From the NCBI GenBank assembly GCA_030603925.1, contig JAUVWV010000003.1, positions 1 through 49,977 on the forward strand: a stretch of DNA of 49,977 nucleotides, read 5' to 3'. Of this stretch, positions 8,599-17,291 are shown in pieces. The translations under genes and the position numbers were made by a program. Within the stretch, counting starts at the first letter, position 1, and every line of letters begins with the position of its first letter. The notes beneath the pieces are model-generated. The model saw nothing but the letters and a program-made list of their open reading frames with translations. It did not search any database and was not told the origin of the DNA. This DNA is from Thauera sp. Lineage in GTDB: Bacteria; Pseudomonadota; Gammaproteobacteria; Burkholderiales; Rhodocyclaceae.

Positions 8599-10296
8599 AT
8601 GGACAGCGGCAAGCGGGGACTGGCGTACTGGCGCAGCCAGCTCTCGCAGGCCCCGCTGCCGGCCCTGAGCGACGACGAAGCGCTCGCAGCACTGCTGCTG
8701 CCCTCCGCCTCCCTGCAGCAGATCCAGGCCGGGCTGCAGGCCGACCTGCCGCTGGCACTCGACGCCGTGCTGCTTGCTGCACGCCTGCCGCGCATCCAGG
8801 GCGAGGTGCAGGGCCTGCAGCACGCGCTCAACGTGCTGGGTGCGGAAAAGGTCCAGCACCTGGTGCGCGCGCGCAGCAAGCGCCCGCTCGACCCCACCCG
8901 CCCCGCGCATCGCGCCTGCCTGCAGGCCATTGCGGTGAGCCGTTTCGCCGCCCGCCTGGTGGACAGCTGGGAACGCCCCAAGCTCGGCAAGGTGCCGGGC
9001 GGCAACCCCGAGTATCTCGAATGGGTGGCGCTGCTGCTCGGTCTGGCACGCTGGAAGCTGCCCCTGCTGGCCCCCGAACTGCACCTGCAGGTCGAGCGCC
9101 GCGCGCGTGCGGGCGAGCGCCGGGCACGCGTGGAGGCCGAACTGCTCGGCTGCAGCATCGACGAACTCAACGCCGCCCTGCTCGAAGACGCCGGCCTGCC
9201 CACCGATGCGCTGCTGCGCAAGGCGGTGACGCCGCACAGCGCCCTGCTCGGCGCGGCCGCCGGCCACGCGTGGACCGCCGCTCTGGCGCCCGAACTCCCG
9301 CCGGCGGTGGCGCGCTGGTTGCGCCAGCGCACCACGGTGAGCGTACTCGCCCACCTGCTCGCCTGGTCGATCCACGACGGCTGGTACAGCCGGCGCACGC
9401 TGCTCCTGCTGCGCACGCTCTCCGCCCACCTCAACCAGCCGCTGGAACGCGTGACCGCCGGGGTACGCGCCACCGCGCTGCGCGCCAGCCGCGCGCCCGA
9501 GTTCGTCGGCCGCGTGTTCGTGCCGGCACAGCAGCTGTTCTGGCCACCCGCGCCGCCGCGCAGCCTGCAGCGCACACGCCCTGTCGGCGCTGCAGGCGCG
9601 CTGGTGCCGCCCGCCACCCCTGCCCGCCCGGCGGCGACGTCAGCCGCCGCAGCCGCCGCCCCGGCCGCGCGCGAGACAGTCGTCTACAGCGGTTTCGCCG
9701 CAACGCCCACACCCGCCCCGGCCCGCGGCGCACCCGCGCCACATTCCGTTGCAGCGGCGGCAACGACCACGGCGCAGCCCGACGCCGACGTGGTGCACGC
9801 CTTCTCGCAGAACTGCCTGCACGGGCGCTACGGCGATCTGCGCCAGTTCATGACTGCCACCAGCCTGACGCTGGAAAAGGGCCTCGGCCTGCGGCGCTGC
9901 CTGCTGTTCCTGAAGGCGGCCAACACCGACCGGCTGGGATGCTACTTCGCCCACGGCTTCGATGGCCTCGTCGAGGCCCGCAAGCTGGGCGCACCGGCCG
10001 CGGACGACAACCTGGTAGCGCGCATCTTCGCGCGCAGCGGCGGTTCGCTGTGGATCGACCATGCCAGGGTGGCGGCCGCCCGCCTGCAACTGCCGGCGGA
10101 ACTCAGGCCCTACGCGCCGGCCGGCGGCTTCCTGCTCGGCACCATCCAGTTGAAGGAGCGCCCGGTCGGCGTGATCTGGGCGGACGGCGGCGATTGCAGC
10201 ACGCCCCTGGGCGCACAGCACTATGCCCAGTTCCGCCACATGATCCATCACTTCGGCAGCGAGTTCAGCCGCCTGACCAGCGCAATGCGCCGCTGA
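8599..10296 (+). CDS. HDOD-like signalling protein with GAF-like C-terminus
   Basis: The 565-residue product has three parts. Residues about 10-300 look like an HDOD domain: LPALSDDEALAALLL, a helical region with LQHALNVLGAEKVQHLV, and further helices including SVLAHLLAWSIHDGW. Residues about 310-395 are a proline/alanine-rich linker. The last 165 residues (from VVHAFSQNCLHGRYGDL) resemble a divergent GAF-type sensor domain, with RRCLLFLK and GTIQLKERPVGVIWADG. HDOD proteins are regulatory HD relatives that lack phosphohydrolase activity, and many link to motility or c-di-GMP signalling. The gene lies 13 bases after serB and may be in its operon. Domain calls are by eye; the molecular role is unknown. 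Confidence 0.72.
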   Translation: MDSGKRGLAYWRSQLSQAPLPALSDDEALAALLLPSASLQQIQAGLQADLPLALDAVLLAARLPRIQGEVQGLQHALNVLGAEKVQHLVRARSKRPLDPTRPAHRACLQAIAVSRFAARLVDSWERPKLGKVPGGNPEYLEWVALLLGLARWKLPLLAPELHLQVERRARAGERRARVEAELLGCSIDELNAALLEDAGLPTDALLRKAVTPHSALLGAAAGHAWTAALAPELPPAVARWLRQRTTVSVLAHLLAWSIHDGWYSRRTLLLLRTLSAHLNQPLERVTAGVRATALRASRAPEFVGRVFVPAQQLFWPPAPPRSLQRTRPVGAAGALVPPATPARPAATSAAAAAAPAARETVVYSGFAATPTPAPARGAPAPHSVAAAATTTAQPDADVVHAFSQNCLHGRYGDLRQFMTATSLTLEKGLGLRRCLLFLKAANTDRLGCYFAHGFDGLVEARKLGAPAADDNLVARIFARSGGSLWIDHARVAAARLQLPAELRPYAPAGGFLLGTIQLKERPVGVIWADGGDCSTPLGAQHYAQFRHMIHHFGSEFSRLTSAMRR

Positions 10297-10345
10297 GCCC
10301 GTCCGGATGCAGCGGCCTCGGCCGCGATCCGCGCGTGCTGGCGGG

Positions 10346-11239
10346 CTACTCGGTCTGCCAGTCCATGTACTGGATCATCTCTTCCATGCCTCGCCCTGCC
10401 AGGTCGCGGGCGCGCGCCTCGAAGGCGTCCACCGGGCCGGCCAGGTCAACGACGATTTCCACCCGGCGGTTGCTCGCGCGGCTGGCCGCGCTGAAGTTGT
10501 CCGCCAGCGGCCGGGTTTCGGCAAAACCATGCACGCGCAAGCGCTCGGCCTTTACCGCCCGGCTGGCGAGCAGTGCGTTGGCTACCGAGGAGGCGCGCGC
10601 GGCGGAAAGGTCCCAGTTGGAACGGAAGCGGGCGGTGCTGATCGGCACGTCGTCGGTATGCCCTTCCACCGCGATCTCGCCCGGCACGCGGGCGAGCGAC
10701 TGGCCGATCCGCCCGATCATGCGTTCGAACTCGGCGCTCAGCTCGGCCGAGCCCGAGGGAAAGGAGCCCTTTTCCTCGATGCGGATGACGATGCGCCGGC
10801 GCGCCTGCTCCATCTGCAGCATGCCGGCGGCCAGTTCGCCCTGCAGGGCGCTGCGCACCGCCTGCACGGTCTTCTCCAGTTGCTGTTCGGCGGCCTCGCG
10901 CACCCGCGCCTCGGCAGCGGCGTCCGCCGTGTGCGTCTTCAGCCTGGGCTCCTCGCGGCGCGTCTCCTGGCGCACGCTGTCCACCGGCGTGGGCTGCGGA
11001 GTGCCGGGCGAGAACTTGTCGAAGATCGGGCTGGTGCCCATCGGGATCTCGGTGGCCGGGATGTCGCGCTGCACGCCGAAGGCCTTGGCCATCTGCGCAG
11101 CGATCTCCTTGAACTTGATCGCATCCATCTCCGAGAAGGACAGCAGCAGAACGAAAAAGCACATCAGCAAGGACATCAGGTCGGCAAAGGTCATCACCCA
11201 TGCCGGGATGCCGGCCTTTTCCTCTTCGGGCAGGTCCAT
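10346..11239 (-). CDS. motB: flagellar stator protein MotB (PomB-like)
   Basis: The 297-residue product has a short cytoplasmic N-terminus, one TM helix (WVMTFADLMSLLMCFFVLLL) carrying the ion-binding Asp, a periplasmic linker with a charged helical stretch, and a C-terminal OmpA-like peptidoglycan-binding domain with VEGHTDDVPIS and NWDLSAARASSVANAL. It anchors the stator to the cell wall. The IPAWVMTFADLM form is shared with PomB-type sodium or mixed stators, so the coupling ion is unsettled. The gene starts 5 bases after motA. No other flagellar gene is in the window, so this is a detached stator locus. Confidence 0.93.
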   Translation of the reverse strand: MDLPEEEKAGIPAWVMTFADLMSLLMCFFVLLLSFSEMDAIKFKEIAAQMAKAFGVQRDIPATEIPMGTSPIFDKFSPGTPQPTPVDSVRQETRREEPRLKTHTADAAAEARVREAAEQQLEKTVQAVRSALQGELAAGMLQMEQARRRIVIRIEEKGSFPSGSAELSAEFERMIGRIGQSLARVPGEIAVEGHTDDVPISTARFRSNWDLSAARASSVANALLASRAVKAERLRVHGFAETRPLADNFSAASRASNRRVEIVVDLAGPVDAFEARARDLAGRGMEEMIQYMDWQTE

Positions 11240-11244
11240 CGCCG

Positions 11245-12003
11245 CTACTCGCCGTCTGCCTTGCGCTTCGCCGGAGGCAGGTAGCTGCTCAGCAACTGCT
11301 CGATGACGCGCGGATTGGTGCCGTTCTGGATCGAGCCGAGCGCGTCGAGCAGCAGTGCGTTCATGCGCGCCTCCTCGGTCATGCGCAGGTTGAGCTTGTC
11401 GGCCATCGGCAGGAACACCATGGTGGCCATCATTGCGCCGTACAGCGTGGTGAGCAGCGCCACCGCCATTGCCGGACCGATGGACTTCGGGTCTTCCATG
11501 TTGGAGAGCATCTGCACCAGGCCGATCAGCGTGCCGATCATGCCCATTGCCGGCGCCACGTCGCCCATCGCGGAGAACACCTTGGCACCCCAGCGGTGGC
11601 GCTCCAGGGTGAGCAGGCGTTCCTTCTCGAGGATGCTGCGCACCATCTCGGGCGGCTGCCCGTCGATCATCAGCTGAATGCCCTGGCGGAAGAAGGGCAC
11701 CGAGATCTCCTTGTTCTCCAGCGCCAGCAGGCCTTCCTTGCGCGCCACCTGGGCGACCTCGAGCACCTCCTCGATCAGTGCCTCGGTCGGCGGCAGGCGG
11801 AAGGCGAAGGCCTTGGCAGCCACCTTGAAGGCACCCAGGAACTGGTTCAGGTTGAACTTGGCCAGCACGACGAACAGGCTGCCGCCGCCGACGATCAGCA
11901 GTGAGGGCAGATTGAGGAAGATCAGCGCGGAGGCGCCGAGGACGATCGCCGATACGACGATCCCCAGCGAACCGAGCAGACCGAGAAGGGTTGCGAGATC
12001 CAC
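11245..12003 (-). CDS. motA: flagellar stator protein MotA (PomA-like)
   Basis: The 252-residue product has four membrane segments in the MotA/PomA pattern: LLGLLGSLGIVVSAIVLG, LPSLLIVGGGSLFVVL, VAPAMGMIGTLIGLVQML and the last one through LLTTLYGAMMATMVF. The cytoplasmic loop between TM2 and TM3 is large and charged, as expected for contact with FliG. Its length is nearer PomA (about 254) than E. coli MotA (295). It starts with GTG at 12003, preceded by GGGAG at about 5 bases. It forms an operon with motB, together making the proton- or sodium-driven stator. Confidence 0.93.
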   Translation of the reverse strand: MDLATLLGLLGSLGIVVSAIVLGASALIFLNLPSLLIVGGGSLFVVLAKFNLNQFLGAFKVAAKAFAFRLPPTEALIEEVLEVAQVARKEGLLALENKEISVPFFRQGIQLMIDGQPPEMVRSILEKERLLTLERHRWGAKVFSAMGDVAPAMGMIGTLIGLVQMLSNMEDPKSIGPAMAVALLTTLYGAMMATMVFLPMADKLNLRMTEEARMNALLLDALGSIQNGTNPRVIEQLLSSYLPPAKRKADGE

Positions 12004-12268
12004 ACGAACTCCCGGAGTCTATGCCGGAGCGCCCTGTGCAGGTGCAACATCCGGCGGCGGCGAATCATATCAACCGAAGGACATATGACGCGGGGCGAGC
12101 AGCGGCTATTTTTGCTGCACTGCGTAATAGTCGACACTCCGCCGCAGATTGCGCAATGCGGCCTCGCGGCTTGCCATGCACCGGCGAGGTGCCGATAATC
12201 GAAAAGTGCCGTACGCGCCGCGGCCCACACTCCGACAACCGGCACGCACGCCCCGACAGCGCGAGATC
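12004..12268. other. non-coding gap between divergent motA and moaA
   Basis: This 265-base gap must hold the promoters for motAB (leftward) and moaA (rightward). I see no clear -35/-10 pair for either. There is a small hairpin, GCCGCA (12141-12146) with TGCGGC (12157-12162), enclosing the palindrome ATTGCGCAAT. No gene is visible. Confidence 0.4.
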
Positions 12269-13348
12269 ATGAAGGTCATCCCCATCCAGCCGGCAGGCGC
12301 AAGTCCTGCCCTCCCCAGCGCCGCGCCGCTCCCTGCCAGCGACGGCGCGCTGCTCGACCGCCGCGGGCGCAGCGTGCGCGACCTGCGCATCTCGGTGACC
12401 GACCGCTGCAACTTCCGCTGCATCTACTGCATGCCGCGCGAGGTGTTCGACAAGGACTACCCCTTCCTGCCGCGCCAAGAGCTGCTCAGCTTCGAGGAGA
12501 TCGTCCGCGTGGCGCGCGTCTTCGTCGCACGCGGAGTGCGGAAGATCCGCATCACCGGCGGCGAACCGCTGCTGCGCAAGAACATCGAGCGCCTGGTCGG
12601 CATGCTGGCCGGACTGGACGGCGTGGAGCTCACCCTGACCACCAACGGCGTGCTGCTGCCGAAGCTCGCCCGCCCGCTGGCCGAGGCCGGGCTGCACCGC
12701 GTCACGGTGAGCCTCGATTCGCTCGACGACGCCACCTTCCGGCGCATGAACGACGCGGACTTTCCGGTCGAGCGCGTGCTCGAAGGCATCGCCGCCGCGG
12801 AGGCCGCAGGCCTTGCGCCGATCAAGGTGAACATGGTGGTCAAGCGCGGCACCAACGACCAGGGCATTGTCGACCTGGCGCGCCATTTCCGCGGCAGCGG
12901 CCACATCCTGCGCTTCATCGAGTTCATGGACGTGGGTGCTTCGAACGGCTGGAAGATGGACGAGGTGCTGCCCTCGCGCGACGTGGTGGAACGCATCCAC
13001 CAGGTCTTCCCGCTGGAACCGGTGGACCCCAACTACGAGGGCGAAGTGGCCGAGCGCTGGCGCTATGTGGATGGCGCGGGCGAGATCGGCGTGATCTCCT
13101 CGGTAACCCAGGCCTTCTGCGCCACCTGTACGCGCATCCGCCTGTCCACCGAAGGCAAGCTGTACACCTGCCTGTTCGCCCAGCAGGGCCATGACCTGCG
13201 CGGCCTGCTGCGCGCGGGCGCGGACGACGCGCACATCGACGCGGCCATCGCCCAGGTGTGGGCCGGCCGCGCCGACCGCTATTCGGAGATCCGCACCGCC
13301 AACACCGCCGCACAGCGCAAGATCGAGATGTCCTACATCGGCGGCTGA
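12269..13348 (+). CDS. moaA: GTP 3',8-cyclase MoaA (molybdenum cofactor synthesis)
   Basis: MoaA is a radical SAM enzyme that rearranges GTP in the first step of molybdopterin synthesis. The 359-residue product has the N-terminal cluster motif CNFRCIYC near residue 48 and the SAM-binding ITGGEPLLR. The C-terminal second cluster is [10 protein letters not shown] followed by LYTCLF. It ends with the Gly-Gly tail (SYIGG) needed for activity. An extra 30 or so residues precede the core ([12 protein letters not shown]). The start ATG 12269 has only a weak ribosome site. The last 16 bases overlap the convergent rmuC stop. No other moa genes are in the window. Confidence 0.95.
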   Translation: MKVIPIQPAGASPALPSAAPLPASDGALLDRRGRSVRDLRISVTDRCNFRCIYCMPREVFDKDYPFLPRQELLSFEEIVRVARVFVARGVRKIRITGGEPLLRKNIERLVGMLAGLDGVELTLTTNGVLLPKLARPLAEAGLHRVTVSLDSLDDATFRRMNDADFPVERVLEGIAAAEAAGLAPIKVNMVVKRGTNDQGIVDLARHFRGSGHILRFIEFMDVGASNGWKMDEVLPSRDVVERIHQVFPLEPVDPNYEGEVAERWRYVDGAGEIGVISSVTQAFCATCTRIRLSTEGKLYTCLFAQQGHDLRGLLRAGADDAHIDAAIAQVWAGRADRYSEIRTANTAAQRKIEMSYIGG

Positions 13349-14652
13349 GCCGCAACGCGCGGCGCCTCGCCCGCGCCGTCCGGCTCGTCGAGCCCGTCCA
13401 GGCGGGCCGCCTCGATCCGGTGAAAGTGCGCGCTGATCTTGCGGCTGGAGATCTGTACGTCCTGCACGTCCTTGCCGGCTTGCTCGATGTGGCGCGCGAG
13501 CGCGTTCATGCGCTCGTCGAAACGCTGGAAATCCTTCGCCAGCTTGCCCAGCGCGTCCTTGATGACGTGAATCTGTTTGCGCGTCTCGACGTCCTTCAGC
13601 ACCGCGCGCGCGGTGTTGAGCACCGCCATCAGGGTGGTCGGCGAAACGATCCACACCCGGCGCGCCTGCGCGTGCGCCACCACCTCGGGGTGGTAGGCAT
13701 GCAATTCGGCAAACACCGCCTCGGCGGGCAGGAACATCACCGCGCCGTCGGAGGTGACCCCGGGCAGGATGTACTTTTCCGCGATCGCATCGACGTGCCG
13801 CTTCACGTCGGCGCGGAAGGCCGACTGTGCCGCCCGCCGGTCCGCCTCGGCGAGCGTGGCGTCGAACATGCGGTGGTAGTTCTCCAGCGGGAACTTGGCA
13901 TCCACCGCCACCGCACCGGTCGGCGCCGGCAGCTTCAACAGGCAGTCCACCCGGGTGGCATTGGGCAGCGTGGCCTGGAACTCGCGCGCCTCGGGCGGCA
14001 GGGCGTTGCGCACCAGCGCCTCCAGCTGGACCTCGCCGAAGGCGCCGCGCGCCTTCTTGTCGCCCAGCAACTCCTGCAGGCTGACCACGTTGGTGGTCAG
14101 CCCGTCGATCTTCTTCTGCGCCTCGTCGATGGTCGCCAGGCGCGCCATCCCGTTGGCGAAGGTTTCGGTGGTCTTGCGGAAGCCCTCGTCGAGGCGCTCG
14201 TTCACCCGCCCGCTGATCGCCTCCAGACGCTCGTTGATGCTGCGCGTGAGCGTCTCGATGCTTGCCGATAGCTGCGCGGAGGCATTGCGCAATCCGCCTT
14301 CGAGCAGCTCGCGGTCGGCGCGCGCGTGCTCGGACAGCGCCTTCAGGGTCTGCCCGAGCAGTTCGCCGCGCAGGCGCTCCTGCGCACTGCCGAAGGCGGC
14401 GGCCTGTTCGGCCAGGCGCACGGCGAGCTCCTCGCGCTGCAGCGCGAAGCGTTCGCGCAGTTCCAGTTGCAGGCGCTGCGCGGCCTCGTCCTGCCGTGGT
14501 GCAAGACCTTCTTCGAGGGACAGGGCGAGCTGCTCCGGCAGCGCGCGCTCGAGGCGCGCCAGGCGCAGCGCCAGCCCGCCGACGGCGGCCACGAGCAGCA
14601 GCAAGACGGACAGCAAGAGCAGGGTCACGGGCTGCATGGCGTGCTCGAACAC
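13333..14652 (-). CDS. rmuC: DNA recombination protein RmuC
   Basis: The 439-residue product starts with a membrane helix ([20 protein letters not shown]), then a long coiled coil to about residue 190. The conserved RmuC core follows, with [51 protein letters not shown] and [16 protein letters not shown]. RmuC limits inversions at short inverted repeats and has a nuclease-like core. The GTG start at 14652 is supported by AGGAG six bases upstream. It is divergent from the EAL gene across 65 bases and convergent with moaA, overlapping it by 16 bases. Confidence 0.93.
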   Translation of the reverse strand: MFEHAMQPVTLLLLSVLLLLVAAVGGLALRLARLERALPEQLALSLEEGLAPRQDEAAQRLQLELRERFALQREELAVRLAEQAAAFGSAQERLRGELLGQTLKALSEHARADRELLEGGLRNASAQLSASIETLTRSINERLEAISGRVNERLDEGFRKTTETFANGMARLATIDEAQKKIDGLTTNVVSLQELLGDKKARGAFGEVQLEALVRNALPPEAREFQATLPNATRVDCLLKLPAPTGAVAVDAKFPLENYHRMFDATLAEADRRAAQSAFRADVKRHVDAIAEKYILPGVTSDGAVMFLPAEAVFAELHAYHPEVVAHAQARRVWIVSPTTLMAVLNTARAVLKDVETRKQIHVIKDALGKLAKDFQRFDERMNALARHIEQAGKDVQDVQISSRKISAHFHRIEAARLDGLDEPDGAGEAPRVAAQPPM

Positions 14653-14717
14653 AACATTCTCCTGACGCAGATCATGCGGGATTATATCGATTGGGGTATC
14701 GTTCGCTGCTCTGCAAC

Positions 14718-16019
14718 ATGAATACCACGCTTGCGCTCCAACCGATGCACGCCCCTCTTGCCGACCGGCCGCTCCCCGCAGGCATCACCGACTTCGCCAC
14801 GCTCGACGCTGCGACCCGCCTGACCGGCGAGCGCCTGGCGCTCGACTGGGCCGGCTACACGCTGAGCAGCCACCTGCAGCCCATCGTCAGCTTCAGCCAT
14901 CGCCGCGTGGTTGGCCACGAGGGCCTGGTGCGCGCCGCCGACCCGGCCGGCCAGGCGGTACCGCCGCTCACCCTGCTGCGCCAGGCCGACAGCGCCGCCG
15001 AGCTGATCGGTCTGGACCGCAGCTGCCGCTATCTGCACATCGGCCAGGCCGCGCACTACGCGGCCGAAGGCTATCTCTTCCTCAACATGCACCCGCTGGC
15101 CTTCGCCAGCATGGAAAGCACCGACTGCGCCGGCTTCATGCACGCCACCACGCAGGCCTTCGGCCTGCCGCCCGAGCGCATCGTCATCGAGATCACCGAG
15201 GACGTGCTGACCGACGACTCGGCCTTCGAGTCCAGCGTGCACTACCTGCGCGAACTGGGTTTCCGCATCGCGCTGGACGATTTCGGCGCCGGGCACTCCA
15301 ACTTCGACCGCGTGTGGCGGCTGAAGCCCGAGATCGTCAAGCTGGACCGCGATTTCGCCGTGCGTGCTGCGGAAGACGAAGGCGCCCGCCGCCTGCTGCC
15401 GCAGATCGTCGAGCTGCTGCACGAGGCCGGCTCGCTGGTACTGCTGGAGGGCATCGAGAGCGCCGCCCAGGCACGCATCGCCATGTCGGCGGACGTCGAC
15501 TTCGCGCAGGGCTACTTCTTTGGCCGCCCGTCCGGCGAGCGGCCCGATCCCGCCCCCGCGGTGGCCGCCATCGACACGGTGTGGACGGACTACGACGCCT
15601 CGCAGGCCGACGACTCGCGGCGCTACCGCGAGCGCATTGCCACCTACCTGAACGCCATCGGCCACGCCGCCACCCTGCTCGCCGCGCGGCGCTCCGCCGA
15701 CGAGGCGCTGGAGCTGTTCCTCGGCCAGGACGGCGCGCTGCGCTGCTACCTGCTGGACGAACAGGGCTTCCAGATCAGCCGCAACATTCCGGCACACGGC
15801 GAACAGCTCGCCGAAGGCATCACCCCCGGGGTCGATGCGGCACGCTCGCGCTGGTCGCGCCGGCCCTATTTCCGCCGCGCCATGGAAACCCCGGGGCGGG
15901 TCTGCGTCACCCGCCCCTATCTGTGCATTTCCAGCGCGGTGCTGTGCGTCACCGTGTCGATCTGCTTCCACATCGACGGGCAGCGCCGCGTGCTGTGCGG
16001 CGACGTGGCGTGGACCTGA
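14718..16019 (+). CDS. EAL-domain c-di-GMP phosphodiesterase with C-terminal Cache-like domain
   Basis: The 433-residue product has no membrane segment. Its EAL domain spans roughly residues 45-285. The signature reads EGL (VGHEGLVRA), but the catalytic and metal residues look intact: FLNMHP, IEITED, LDDFGAGHSNF, KLDRDF, LLEGIES and AQGYFFGRP. The last 130 residues resemble a Cache/PDC sensor fold: WSRRPYFRRAM, PYLCISSAVLCVTVS, then an IDG...LCGDVAW ending. Cache domains are normally extracytoplasmic and N-terminal, so a soluble C-terminal copy with five cysteines in about 35 residues is unusual. The ATG at 14718 is used; the longer track ORF runs through the antisense of rmuC. Confidence 0.85.
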   Translation: MNTTLALQPMHAPLADRPLPAGITDFATLDAATRLTGERLALDWAGYTLSSHLQPIVSFSHRRVVGHEGLVRAADPAGQAVPPLTLLRQADSAAELIGLDRSCRYLHIGQAAHYAAEGYLFLNMHPLAFASMESTDCAGFMHATTQAFGLPPERIVIEITEDVLTDDSAFESSVHYLRELGFRIALDDFGAGHSNFDRVWRLKPEIVKLDRDFAVRAAEDEGARRLLPQIVELLHEAGSLVLLEGIESAAQARIAMSADVDFAQGYFFGRPSGERPDPAPAVAAIDTVWTDYDASQADDSRRYRERIATYLNAIGHAATLLAARRSADEALELFLGQDGALRCYLLDEQGFQISRNIPAHGEQLAEGITPGVDAARSRWSRRPYFRRAMETPGRVCVTRPYLCISSAVLCVTVSICFHIDGQRRVLCGDVAWT

Positions 16020-16040
16020 GGACGCAGTCGACGCATTGCC

Positions 16041-16146
16041 GCGGCAATCCGCATTACCGCCCGGGCTGAGCCTGTCGAAGACGGGTCGCCGCCAATGCCC
16101 TTCGACAGGCGAAGGGCGAGCGGTGTGGCGTAATGGGTTGCCGGGT
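16041..16146. repeat. REP-like palindromic repeat between convergent genes
   Basis: The core hairpin is GCCTGTCGAAG (16070-16080) paired with CTTCGACAGGC (16100-16110), a motif seen in many proteobacterial intergenic repeats. An outer imperfect palindrome extends it: GGCAATCCGCATTAC on the left and GTAATGGGTTGCC on the right. The gap lies between two converging gene ends (stops at 16019 and 16156), the usual REP/BIME setting. It could also act as a bidirectional transcription stop, though it has no T-run. Confidence 0.65.
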
Positions 16147-16155
16147 CAAGCAGTC

Positions 16156-17169
16156 TCAACGCAGCGGCGGCGGGAAGAACAGTCCGCCGTCGCGCCACAG
16201 TGCGTTGGCGCCGCGCGCCAGACCCAGCGGACTGCCCTGCCCGACGTTGTGCTCGAAGATCTCCGCATAGTTGCCGACCTGGCGGATCACCTCGCGCGCC
16301 CAGCCGTCCGCCAGCCCGAGCGCTTCGCCGGCACCCGGGCGGCGCCCGGCAAGCACCTCCAGCTCGGCGTTGGCGGCCGGCGCCAGGCGCTCCACGGACT
16401 GCGCATCGACACCATGCAGTTCGGCGATCAGGGTGGCATTGATCACCCAGCGCACGATGCCGAACCAGCGCTCGTCACCGGCACGTACGTAGGGGCCGAG
16501 CGGCTCGCGCGACAAGGTGTCGTCCAGGATGCGCCAGCGCGCCGGGTCCGGCGTGCGGGTGGCGCGCAGCGCCGCCAGTTCGGCGCGGTCGCCGCTGATC
16601 AGCTCGCAATCGCGGCGCAGGAAGCGCTGCAGGCGGTCTTCCGAACTGAGCGATTCGACCTGCACCAGTCCGAGCCCCCGACTGCGCGAAACATCGGCCA
16701 GGTTGGCGGCCGAGGTGGTGCCGCCCTGCACGCACACCCGCTTGCCCGCCGCATCGGCCAGCCGGCGTACCGGCGAATCGGCCCATGTCATCACCGCCTG
16801 GCCGTCGTGAAAGGTCGGCGCAACGAAGCGCACGCCCATCGCCGTGTCGCGCGCCAGCGTCCAGGTCGCCATGCCGAAGACGATGTCAACTTCGCGCTCG
16901 GCCAGCGCGCGGAACTTGTTCGCGGTGTTGATGCGCTCGATCTGCACCGCATCGGCGTGCCCCAGCACGGCGGCTGCCACCGCACGGCAGTAGGCCACAT
17001 CGATGCCGGCCGGCCGCCCGGCACCATCCAGTCCGCCGAAGCCCGATGTGCCATCCACCGCGCAGCGCACGGCACCGCGCTGGCGTACGTCTTCCAGCGT
17101 ATCGGCGTGCAGCCCGCCCGCCGCCCCGCCGAGCACCCCTACCGCCAGCGCGAAAAGCGCTCCCCGCAT
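16156..17169 (-). CDS. periplasmic amino-acid-binding protein of an ABC transporter (GltI/AapJ type)
   Basis: The 337-residue product has a signal peptide (MRGALFALAVGVLGGAAGG, cleaved before DTLEDV). A family-3 solute-binding protein follows: VRQRGAVRCAV, GIDVAYCRAVAAAVLG, FRALAEREVDIVFGMATWTLARD and KRVCVQGGTTSAANL. The C-terminal GNYAEIFEHNVG with LGLARGANALW is typical of the general L-amino-acid (AapJ/BztA) subgroup. The start at 17169 is preferred over GTG 17223 because it opens directly into the signal peptide and has GGAG upstream. No permease or ATPase gene is adjacent, so it is an orphan binding protein here. Confidence 0.88.
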   Translation of the reverse strand: MRGALFALAVGVLGGAAGGLHADTLEDVRQRGAVRCAVDGTSGFGGLDGAGRPAGIDVAYCRAVAAAVLGHADAVQIERINTANKFRALAEREVDIVFGMATWTLARDTAMGVRFVAPTFHDGQAVMTWADSPVRRLADAAGKRVCVQGGTTSAANLADVSRSRGLGLVQVESLSSEDRLQRFLRRDCELISGDRAELAALRATRTPDPARWRILDDTLSREPLGPYVRAGDERWFGIVRWVINATLIAELHGVDAQSVERLAPAANAELEVLAGRRPGAGEALGLADGWAREVIRQVGNYAEIFEHNVGQGSPLGLARGANALWRDGGLFFPPPLR

Positions 17170-17291
17170 TGCACTCCGCTTCAAAGCTCCACTCCTTGAA
17201 CTGGGCAGCGCAGGATCGCGCACCGCATTACCGGATAGCGCAAATGGTATAGCATGACGCAGCGCATCAGCCCACCCCTTCGATCCAACGC

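Noticed and set aside
10297-10345. GCGGCCTCGGCCGC palindrome between the HDOD-like gene and motB
   Set aside because: The stem is short with a 2-base loop and no T-run; too weak to call a terminator.
12191-12198. GCCGATAA, identical to the flagellar sigma-28 -10 consensus, near motAB
   Set aside because: It points toward moaA, not motA, and no TAAA element lies about 15 bases upstream.
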